Origin: Streptomyces sp. WAC 01529
GTDB taxonomy: Bacteria; Actinomycetota; Actinomycetes; Streptomycetales; Streptomycetaceae
Direction of reading: 5' to 3'
NCBI RefSeq assembly: GCF_003945545.1
Contig: NZ_CP029617.1
Span: forward strand, 3,111,001-3,175,000
Length of the DNA: 64,000 nucleotides
Shown: positions 35,292-42,565 of the stretch, in pieces
How positions within the stretch are numbered: position 1 is the stretch's first letter
How the letters are laid out: every line of letters starts with the position of its first letter
Made by a program: the position numbers and the translations under genes
The notes under the pieces: model-generated
Database searches by the model: none
What the model was told of the DNA's origin: nothing
Seen by the model: the letters and a program-made list of their open reading frames with translations, nothing else

Positions 35292-36299
35292 ATGACCTGG
35301 CTGATCACCGGCGGCGCCGGATACATCGGAGCGCATGTCGTCCGCGCCATGACGGAGGCGGGCGAGCGGGCGGTGGTCTACGACGACCTGTCCAGCGGCA
35401 TCGCCGAGCGCGTCCCCGCGGGCGTCCCCCTCGTCACCGGTTCGACCCTGGACGCGGAGCTGCTGGCCCGCACCCTGAAGGACCACGCGATCACCGGCGT
35501 CATCCATCTCGCGGCGAAGAAGCAGGTCGGCGAGTCGGTGGAGCGCCCGCTGCACTACTACCGGGAGAACGTGGAGGGCCTGCGGGTGCTCCTCGACGCG
35601 GTGGTGGCGGCCGGCGCCCCCTCCTTCGTCTTCTCCTCGTCCGCCGCGGTGTACGGCATGCCGGACGTCGACCTCGTCACCGAGGAGACGCCGTGCCTGC
35701 CGATGAGCCCGTACGGCGAGACGAAGCTGGCGGGCGAGTGGCTGGTGCGGGCCGTGGGGCGCGCGCACGGCCTGGCGACGGCGTCCCTGCGCTACTTCAA
35801 CGTGGCGGGCGCGGCCACGCCGGAGCTGGCCGACACCGGCGTCTTCAACCTCGTCCCGATGGTCTTCGAGAAGCTCACGGACGGCGAGGCCCCCCGTATC
35901 TTCGGCGCGGACTACGCCACCCCGGACGGCACGTGCGTACGGGACTACATCCACGTCGTGGACCTGGCCGAGGCCCATGTGGCGACGGCCCGCAAGCTCG
36001 CGTCGGCCGCGCCCGGCACCGACCTGACCCTCAACATCGGCCGGGGCGAGGGCGTTTCGGTCCGCGAGATGACCGACCTCATCAACGAGGTCACGGGCCA
36101 CGACACCCCCGCCGAGGTCACTGCCCGCCGCCCCGGCGACCCGGCCCGCGTGGTGGCCGCCGCGGACCGCATCGCCGCGGAGCTGGGCTGGTCGGCCAAG
36201 CGGGACGTCCGCGACATGATCGCGTCGGCGTGGGCGGGGTGGGTGCGGCTGCATCCGGGGGCGGAGCCTCAGCCGCGCCCGACGGCGGAGCCCAAGTAA
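35292..36299 (+). CDS. galE: UDP-glucose 4-epimerase
   Basis: This enzyme interconverts UDP-glucose and UDP-galactose (or the N-acetyl forms) in the cytosol. The NAD-binding GGAGYIGAH motif is at the N-terminus, the conserved Ser is in SSSAAVYG, and the catalytic Tyr141/Lys145 are in SPYGETK. The 335-residue length and the family's ARRPGDPARVVA and ELGW C-terminal motifs fit GalE. It starts at ATG 35292. Within this locus it probably supplies galactose-type donors to the glycosyltransferases on either side. Donor specificity cannot be fixed from the sequence. Confidence 0.9.
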   Translation: MTWLITGGAGYIGAHVVRAMTEAGERAVVYDDLSSGIAERVPAGVPLVTGSTLDAELLARTLKDHAITGVIHLAAKKQVGESVERPLHYYRENVEGLRVLLDAVVAAGAPSFVFSSSAAVYGMPDVDLVTEETPCLPMSPYGETKLAGEWLVRAVGRAHGLATASLRYFNVAGAATPELADTGVFNLVPMVFEKLTDGEAPRIFGADYATPDGTCVRDYIHVVDLAEAHVATARKLASAAPGTDLTLNIGRGEGVSVREMTDLINEVTGHDTPAEVTARRPGDPARVVAAADRIAAELGWSAKRDVRDMIASAWAGWVRLHPGAEPQPRPTAEPK

Positions 36300-36333
36300 G
36301 CCCGGGCAGGCCGGGCACGCCGTGCGGGTCGCC

Positions 36334-36978
36334 TCAGAGCGCCCGCAGCCCCGCCGCCGTGGCCGTCGCGAGCCGGGCCAGGTACCCCTTGTCCAGCTCC
36401 GCCCGCACCACCACCGAGCGCCAGTAGAGCGGCCCCGACACCAGGTCGAGGGCCAGCTCCTCGTCGGTGCCCTCGCGTAGCTCGCCGCGCTCGACGGCCG
36501 CCCGGACGATGCCGCTCGCGACCCCGTGCTGGCCCTCCCGCAGCGCCTTCTGGAGCGCCTCGGCGATCTCGGGGTTGCGGGCCGCCTCCGCCTGGAGGTC
36601 CGGGATGATCTGCGAGGCGACCGGGTGCCGCAGGGCGCGCGAGGTCACCTCGTACAGCAGCCGCAGATCCCCCTCCAGGGAGCCCGTGTCCGGCGCCGGG
36701 AGGCCCTGCACCGCTATGGCCGAGACCAGGTCGAGCACGAGGTGCAGCTTGGACCGCCAGCGGCGGTAGACCGCCGTCTTTCCCACGCCCGCGCGCCGCG
36801 CGATGCCCTCGATGGACATGCGCGCGTAGCCGACGGAGGCCAGCTCCTCGAAGACCGCGGCGCGGATCGCCTCCGTCACGTCCTCGCGGAGCACGGCGGC
36901 CCCGGCGGGCGCCCTGCGGCGCGGCGATGCGCCGCGCGGTCCGCTCGCCCGTTCACCCTGTGGCCTGCTCGTCGTCAT
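36334..36978 (-). CDS. TetR family transcriptional regulator
   Basis: The start at 36978 (MTTSRPQGER) gives 214 residues. The N-terminal helix-turn-helix (about 38-80) reads MSIEGIARRAGVGKTAVYRRW, a classical TetR signature; a ligand-binding C-terminal domain of the TetR_C type follows. There is no clear ribosome site, but a TATGCT hexamer ends 6 bases before the ATG, compatible with a leaderless transcript. It is convergent with galE and divergent from the exporter genes. Two direct 25-bp repeats in the shared intergenic region are candidate operators, so it likely represses itself and the exporter. Confidence 0.88.
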   Translation of the reverse strand: MTTSRPQGERASGPRGASPRRRAPAGAAVLREDVTEAIRAAVFEELASVGYARMSIEGIARRAGVGKTAVYRRWRSKLHLVLDLVSAIAVQGLPAPDTGSLEGDLRLLYEVTSRALRHPVASQIIPDLQAEAARNPEIAEALQKALREGQHGVASGIVRAAVERGELREGTDEELALDLVSGPLYWRSVVVRAELDKGYLARLATATAAGLRAL

Positions 36979-37007
36979 ACGGACAGCATAAACAGCGCGG
37001 AACGTCA

Positions 37008-37080
37008 CGACGATACGGTTGCGTTCCGACGTGCTCTCGCCCTACGCTCGCGTTGCGACGATACGGGCCCGTCCCGACGT
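37008..37080. promoter_or_regulatory. Two 25-bp direct repeats, candidate TetR operators
   Basis: CGACGATACGG...CCGACGT occurs at 37008-37032 and again at 37056-37080, exactly 48 bp apart; both outer blocks are identical and only the central seven bases differ. They occupy the gap between the TetR gene and the exporter permease gene. Confidence 0.55.
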
Positions 37081-37113
37081 ACGCTCCAGCCTCCCCGAGC
37101 GAAAGCCACGGAC

Positions 37114-38025
37114 GTGAGCCAAGTCCTCGACGCACCCCCCACTACGGCGGCCACCCCCCTCTCCCCCGCCGAACTCGCCGCCCTGCACGGCCTGACCGTC
37201 AGCGGCGCCCGCCCCTCGCTCCCCGCTTACGTGCGCCAGCTGTGGCAGCGCCGCCACTTCATCACCGCCTTCGCGACAGCCAAGCTGACGGCGCAGTACA
37301 GCCAGGCGAAGCTCGGCCAGCTCTGGCAGGTGATGACGCCGCTGCTGAACGCGGCGGTCTACTACTTCATCTTCGGCGTCCTGATGAACACCAAGCGGGA
37401 CGTGGAGGACTACGTCCCGTTCCTGGTCACCGGCGTCTTCGTCTTCACCTTCACCCAGCAGTCCGTCATGGCGGGCACCCGCGCCATATCGGGCAGCCTC
37501 GGCCTGGTCCGCGCCCTGCACTTCCCGCGCGCCTCGCTGCCCATCTCGTACTGCCTGCAACAGCTCCAGCAGCTGCTCTTCTCCATGTGCGCGCTGGTCG
37601 TGATCCTGCTCTGCTTCGGCGTGCCGCCCACGGCGTCCTGGCTCCTGGTGGTCCCGGTCCTGGCGCTCCAGTTCACGTTCAACACGGGCCTCGCGCTCGT
37701 CATGGCCCGGCTCGGCAGCAAGACGCCGGACATCGCGCAGCTGATGCCGTTCGTGCTGCGGACCTGGATGTACGTGTCCGGGGTGATGTGGAGCATCGAC
37801 GCGGTACTCAAGGACCAGCACCTGCCGCACGCCGTGCAGGTCCTCCTGGAGTGCAATCCCGCCGCCGTCTACATCGACCTGATGCGGTTCGCGCTGATCG
37901 ACAGCTTCACGCGGGGCCAGCTGCCGCACCACGTGTGGGCCTGGGCGCTGGGCTGGGCCCTGCTCGCCGGGGTCGGCGGCTTCCTCTACTTCTGGAAGGC
38001 GGAAGAGACGTATGGCCGAGGCTGA
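37114..38025 (+). CDS. Polysaccharide/teichoic acid ABC exporter permease (TagG/Wzm type)
   Basis: This is the membrane subunit of an ABC-2 exporter. The GTG start at 37114 gives 303 aa. A cytosolic N-terminal stretch contains the amphipathic ABC-2 segment (LWQRRHFITAFATAKLTAQYSQAKLGQLWQVMTPLLN), followed by about six membrane helices and a short C-terminus (YFWKAEETYGRG). It overlaps the ATPase gene by 14 bases. The pair should flip or export the lipid-linked glycopolymer built by neighbouring enzymes. The frame is open far upstream across the TetR gene, but only from the GTG does the sequence look coding. Confidence 0.92.
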   Translation: MSQVLDAPPTTAATPLSPAELAALHGLTVSGARPSLPAYVRQLWQRRHFITAFATAKLTAQYSQAKLGQLWQVMTPLLNAAVYYFIFGVLMNTKRDVEDYVPFLVTGVFVFTFTQQSVMAGTRAISGSLGLVRALHFPRASLPISYCLQQLQQLLFSMCALVVILLCFGVPPTASWLLVVPVLALQFTFNTGLALVMARLGSKTPDIAQLMPFVLRTWMYVSGVMWSIDAVLKDQHLPHAVQVLLECNPAAVYIDLMRFALIDSFTRGQLPHHVWAWALGWALLAGVGGFLYFWKAEETYGRG

Positions 38026-38821
38026 GACCCCACAGGGACAGGGGCGGGAGGACAACGCCCCCACCGTCATCGTCGACCAGGTCGACATCGTCTACCGCGT
38101 CCACGGCGCGGGCGCCACGGCGGGCCGGGGCGCCGCGACCGCCGCGCTCGGCCGCATCCTGAGGCGGGGCGGCTCCCCCGACGTCCGCAAGGTGCACGCC
38201 GTCAGGAACGTCTCCTTCACCGCCCGCAAGGGCGAGGCCATCGGCCTGATCGGCACCAACGGCTCCGGCAAGTCCACGCTGCTCAAGGCGGTCGCGGGCC
38301 TGCTCCCCGTCGAGCGCGGCCGGATCTTCTCCGACGGCCAGCCCTCCCTCCTCGGCGTCAACGCGGCCCTGATGAACGACCTGACCGGCGAGCGCAACGT
38401 CCGCCTCGGCGCCCTCGCCATGGGCATGTCGCGCGAGCAGATCGAGGAGCGCTACCAGGAGATCGTCGACTTCTCCGGGATCAACGAGAAGGGCGACTTC
38501 ATCACGCTGCCGATGCGTACGTACTCCTCGGGCATGGCGGCGCGGCTCCGCTTCTCCATCGGCTCGGCCAAGGACCACGACGTACTGCTCATCGACGAGG
38601 CCCTGGCCACCGGGGACCGCTCCTTCCAGAAGCGCTCCGAGGCCCGCATCCGCGAGCTGCGCGAGCGCGCGGGCACGGTCTTCCTGGTCAGCCACAACAA
38701 CAAGTCGATCCGGGACACCTGCGACCGGGTGCTGTGGCTGGAGCGCGGCGAGCTGCGGATGGACGGCCCCACGGCGGACGTACTGAAGGAGTACGAGCGT
38801 TTCACAAACCCGGACAGGTAG
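38012..38821 (+). CDS. Polysaccharide/teichoic acid ABC exporter ATPase (TagH/Wzt type)
   Basis: The 269-residue ATPase has Walker A GTNGSGKST (81-89), the signature YSSGMAARLRFS, and Walker B VLLIDEALATGD, followed by the switch-His segment VSHNNKSI. The N-terminal HAVRNVSFTARKGEAIGLIG is typical of the Wzt/TagH/RfbB group. There is no long C-terminal sugar-binding domain, so it is like the short TagH/Wzt class that does not select chain ends. It is co-transcribed with the permease. A promoter for the next gene lies only 6 bases beyond its stop. Confidence 0.93.
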   Translation: MAEAETPQGQGREDNAPTVIVDQVDIVYRVHGAGATAGRGAATAALGRILRRGGSPDVRKVHAVRNVSFTARKGEAIGLIGTNGSGKSTLLKAVAGLLPVERGRIFSDGQPSLLGVNAALMNDLTGERNVRLGALAMGMSREQIEERYQEIVDFSGINEKGDFITLPMRTYSSGMAARLRFSIGSAKDHDVLLIDEALATGDRSFQKRSEARIRELRERAGTVFLVSHNNKSIRDTCDRVLWLERGELRMDGPTADVLKEYERFTNPDR

Positions 38822-38826
38822 CCCTT

Positions 38827-38856
38827 TTGTCGCATCAATACGCGCATCCTTACACT
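38827..38856 (+). promoter_or_regulatory. Candidate vegetative promoter for the TagF-like gene C
   Basis: TTGTCG (38827-38832), an 18-bp spacer and TACACT (38851-38856) resemble a HrdB-type promoter. The predicted RNA start near 38863 gives a 5' leader of about 25 bases with the AGAAGGAG ribosome site. Confidence 0.5.
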
Positions 38857-38887
38857 ATGGGAGCGTTTAGCAACAGAAGGAGTGCGC

Positions 38888-41800
38888 GTGCAGCCACGGC
38901 TGAGTGTTGTCGTCCCCGTCTACAACGTCGAGCTCTACCTCGACGAGTGCCTGGAGTCCCTGGCGGCCCAGACCTTCACGGACTTCGAAGTGGTCATGGT
39001 CGACGACGGGTCGACGGACGGCAGCGCGGCCATCGCCGAGCGCTTCGCGGCGGCCGACCCGCGCTTCCGGCTGATATCCCAGGAGAACAAGGGCCTGGGC
39101 GCGGCGCGCAACACCGGCGTACGGGAGATGTCCCCGCACAGCGAGTACCTCGCCTTCGTGGACAGCGACGACACGCTGCCCGCCACGGCGTACGCGCTGA
39201 TGATCGAGACGCTTGACGGGACCGGGTCGGACTTCGCGGCGGGCAACGTGACCCGCTTCCGCTCCGCCGGGTACGTGCAGTCGCCCGTGCACCGCGTGCC
39301 CTTCGCGACGACCCGGCTGCGTACGCACGTCTCCAGGTTCCGCCCGCTGCTGACCGACCGCACCGCGTGGAACAAGGTCTACCGCCGCTCCTTCTGGGAG
39401 CGGCACCAGCTCGCATACCCGGAGGCCATGCTCTACGAGGACGCGCCCGTCAGCGTCCCCGCGCACTACCTCGCGGACTCCGTCGACGTGCTGAGCGAGC
39501 CGATCTACAACTGGCGCGAGCGTGAGATCGGCGAGCGTTCCATCACGCAGAACCGCACCAATCCGCAGGGCCTGATCGACCGCGTGAAGTCGATCCGCAT
39601 GGTCCGTGACTTCCTGCTCGCGCGGGTCGGCGAGGACCCGATGTACGCCGAGCACCTGCGGGTCTACGACAACAACGCGCTCGCCGAGGAGATCCCCCTG
39701 TTCTGGCGGGTCCTGCCGGGCTCGGACGCCGCCTACCAGGAGGCGTTCCTGGAGCACGTGGGCCGGCTCGTGCGCGAGATCGGGCAGGACGCGGTGCGGG
39801 CGCTGCACGTGCCGCACAAGCTGAAGCTGTATCTCACCGTGCACCGGCGCCTGGACGAGCTGATCGCCCAGCTGGAGTTCGAGAAGGAGCACCCCGGCTC
39901 GATCCCCGTCTCCGGGACGCTGCACCCGAAGGCCGACTACCCCTTCCTCGACCCGACCGCCCCTGTGCCGGACGCGGTCCTGCGCCTCGACCCGGAGCTG
40001 CGGCTGCGCAGCCGCCTCGACGAGGCCGCCTGGCACGACGGCAAGCTGTGGCTCTCGGGCTGGGCGTTCCCGCGCCAGCTCGGCGCCGAGTCGCGGAGCA
40101 AGACGCTGAAGTCGCTGATCCTGAAGGAGAAGGGCAGCCGCCGTACGGTCCTTGTGCCCGCACGCAGCCATCTCGACCCGGAGGCCACGGTGGCCTCGGG
40201 AGCGGAGTTCCGGCACGCCGACTGGGCGGGATTCGGGGCGCTGGTGAACCCCGCGCGGCTGCGGCGGCGCGGCAAGTGGGTCGACGGGCTGTGGCGGGTG
40301 CGGATCGCCGTGGCGGGCACGGGCTCGACCCCGCGGCGCGGGCCGCTGTACGGGGCGGGCACGGGCTCCGGCCAGACGCCGCCCGCGCACTGGGTGACCG
40401 AGGATGTCCGGGTGGCCCCGCAGATCCAGGACGGCGAGCTGGCGATCCGCGTGGAGACGGCGCACGCGCGTGCGCTGGAGGTCCGCGCGGAGGGCTCCGG
40501 CCTTCTCGTACGCGGCGTCCTGCGCACGGCTCCCGAGGGCGAGCCCCGCCTGCGCATGCGCCACCGCGAGTCCGGCACGATCCTCACGGTGCCGCTGGAC
40601 CTCGACGCCCCGAGGGAGGGCCGCGTCCCCTTCACGGCTCTGGTGGAGACGGCGTCCCTGAGGGAGGTCCGCGAGGACCACGAGCGGTTGCGCCCGACGC
40701 AGGCGGAACGCGCGATTGGCCGCTGGGACATGTCGGTAGAGGTGACGGCTGCTGCTACCGCTGCTGCCGCTGTGGGCAATCGTTCCGCAGGGCGGAACGG
40801 GTGGGCACAGCCCACAGCGCAGGGTGCCGAAAAGGAGGCGCCCACCAAGACGACCCGCCTAGCCCTGATCCTGGATGACCGGGAGGGCTTCTCCGGCGCC
40901 CAGTTCCCCCACGCCAACCGCACGGTCTACGCCCGCCGCAGCCCCGGCGGCTACCTCCAGCTCTGCGACCAGCCAACCCAGCCCCTGGTGGACCACGTCT
41001 CCGTACAGCCCGACGGCACGGTCACCCTCACCGGCAGCTACCCCGCCGCCGGAACCCACGGCTTGGAACTGGTCCTCCGCCAGACCTGGTCGGGCCACGA
41101 GTACACATTCCCCGCCCACGCCAGGAACGGCCGGTTCACGGCAAGCTTCGTCCCCGCCCCCACCCACCCCTACGCCACCGGAACCCCCCTCCGCGCCGGC
41201 TTCTGGTGGCCGTCCATCCAGAAGCCGGACGGCACCCGCACCGCGGTCCAGCTCGCCCCGCCCGTCCACGCCCACCTCCCCCTGGAGGTCACGGCGCACG
41301 GCAAGCGCGTGGAGCTACAGGCCCGCCAGTACGACCAGCTGGCCCTGATGGCCCACTCCGAGCTGCGCCCCGACGAGCGCAGCCGCTACCGCCAGACCCG
41401 GCTCCGCACCGAGGCCTACCCCACCGCCCGCCACGAGCCGCTGCGCGAGGCCGTTCTGTACGACGTCTTCGGCGGCCGCATGTACGGCGACTCCCCGCGC
41501 GCCATCCACGAGGAGATGGTCCGCCGCGGCCTGCCGGTCGAACACCTCTGGGTCGTCAAGGACGGCCAGTGCGAGGTCCCGCCGACCGCGAAGGCGGTCC
41601 GCGTGCACAGCCCCGAGTACTACGAGGCGATGGCCCGCTCCCGCTACCTCGTCGGCAACACGCACTTCCCGCGCTGGCTGGAGCGGCGCGAGGGCCAGCA
41701 GATCATCCAGACCTGGCACGGCACCCCGCTGAAGCGGATCGGCTTCGACTTCGACAACGACCACTTCGCCGGCACGCAGTACCTCATGGACCTGGACCGC

Positions 41801-42565
41801 GAGCGCCACCAGTGGTCGATGCTGCTCTCCCCGAACCGGTTCAGCACGCCGATCATGCGCAGCGCCTTCCGGTTCGGCGGCGACGTGGACGGCGAGCTGC
41901 TCGAAGCGGGCTACCCCCGCAACGACGTCCTGCTCGCCCCGGACCGCGCCGAGCGCGCCGCCCGCGTACGCCGTGCCCTCGGCCTGCCCGACGGCAAGAA
42001 GGTGATCCTCTACGCCCCGACCTGGCGCGAGGACAAGCAGCGCCACCGCGGCGGCTTCCTCCTCGACCTGCGTATCGACCTGGAGAAGGCGCGCCACGAG
42101 CTGGGCGAGGACCATGTCCTCCTGATCCGCCCGCACGCCCACATCGTGGAGCCGGTGCCGGGCGCGGGCGACGGCTTCGTATGGGATGTCGCGGGCTATC
42201 CGGACATCATGGACCTGCTTCTGATCGCGGACGTCCTGGTCACCGACTACTCCTCGGTGATGTTCGACTTCGCCGTGACGGGCCGTCCGATGCTCTTCTT
42301 CACGTACGACCTGGAGCACTACCGCGACCGTCTGCGCGGCTTCTACTTCGACTTCGAGAAGCGCGCGCCGGGCCCGCTGGTCCCGACCTCCGACGAGCTG
42401 ATCGCCGCGCTGCGGGATCTGAACGCGGAGAGCGAGCTGTACGAGAAGGAGTACGGGAAGGCGTACGAGGAGTTCCGCGCCGAGTTCTGCGACCTGGACG
42501 ACGGGCGGGCCGCGAGCCGCGTGGTGGACCGGATGCTCGCCCACCGAGGGACGGCGACCGCATGA
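38888..42565 (+). CDS. Bifunctional GT2-TagF-like polymerase C (1225 aa)
   Basis: The start is the GTG at 38888, with AGAAGGAG just upstream; another GTG lies two codons earlier. The GT2 domain (about 1-250) has VDDGSTDGS and FVDSDD. The long middle region holds beta modules (RLRMRHRESGTILTV, LELVLRQTWSGHEYTF). The TagF-like domain (about 830-1220) has QTWHGTPLKRIG with catalytic His944, LYAPTWRED, LLIRPHAH and TDYSSVMFDFA. All active-site motifs are intact in both domains. A 44-bp dispersed repeat lies in frame at residues 627-641, in a Thr/Ala-rich linker. The next TagF-like gene overlaps by 4 bases. Confidence 0.92.
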   Translation: MQPRLSVVVPVYNVELYLDECLESLAAQTFTDFEVVMVDDGSTDGSAAIAERFAAADPRFRLISQENKGLGAARNTGVREMSPHSEYLAFVDSDDTLPATAYALMIETLDGTGSDFAAGNVTRFRSAGYVQSPVHRVPFATTRLRTHVSRFRPLLTDRTAWNKVYRRSFWERHQLAYPEAMLYEDAPVSVPAHYLADSVDVLSEPIYNWREREIGERSITQNRTNPQGLIDRVKSIRMVRDFLLARVGEDPMYAEHLRVYDNNALAEEIPLFWRVLPGSDAAYQEAFLEHVGRLVREIGQDAVRALHVPHKLKLYLTVHRRLDELIAQLEFEKEHPGSIPVSGTLHPKADYPFLDPTAPVPDAVLRLDPELRLRSRLDEAAWHDGKLWLSGWAFPRQLGAESRSKTLKSLILKEKGSRRTVLVPARSHLDPEATVASGAEFRHADWAGFGALVNPARLRRRGKWVDGLWRVRIAVAGTGSTPRRGPLYGAGTGSGQTPPAHWVTEDVRVAPQIQDGELAIRVETAHARALEVRAEGSGLLVRGVLRTAPEGEPRLRMRHRESGTILTVPLDLDAPREGRVPFTALVETASLREVREDHERLRPTQAERAIGRWDMSVEVTAAATAAAAVGNRSAGRNGWAQPTAQGAEKEAPTKTTRLALILDDREGFSGAQFPHANRTVYARRSPGGYLQLCDQPTQPLVDHVSVQPDGTVTLTGSYPAAGTHGLELVLRQTWSGHEYTFPAHARNGRFTASFVPAPTHPYATGTPLRAGFWWPSIQKPDGTRTAVQLAPPVHAHLPLEVTAHGKRVELQARQYDQLALMAHSELRPDERSRYRQTRLRTEAYPTARHEPLREAVLYDVFGGRMYGDSPRAIHEEMVRRGLPVEHLWVVKDGQCEVPPTAKAVRVHSPEYYEAMARSRYLVGNTHFPRWLERREGQQIIQTWHGTPLKRIGFDFDNDHFAGTQYLMDLDRERHQWSMLLSPNRFSTPIMRSAFRFGGDVDGELLEAGYPRNDVLLAPDRAERAARVRRALGLPDGKKVILYAPTWREDKQRHRGGFLLDLRIDLEKARHELGEDHVLLIRPHAHIVEPVPGAGDGFVWDVAGYPDIMDLLLIADVLVTDYSSVMFDFAVTGRPMLFFTYDLEHYRDRLRGFYFDFEKRAPGPLVPTSDELIAALRDLNAESELYEKEYGKAYEEFRAEFCDLDDGRAASRVVDRMLAHRGTATA
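40768..40811 (+). repeat. Dispersed 44-bp palindromic repeat inside a coding sequence
   Basis: Aligned with the reverse complement of 17600-17643, 38 of 44 bases match; the arms GTTCCGC/GCGGAAC are compensated relative to GTGCCGC/GCGGCAC, so the hairpin is preserved. The reading frame of the TagF-like gene passes through it without interruption. Confidence 0.6.
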
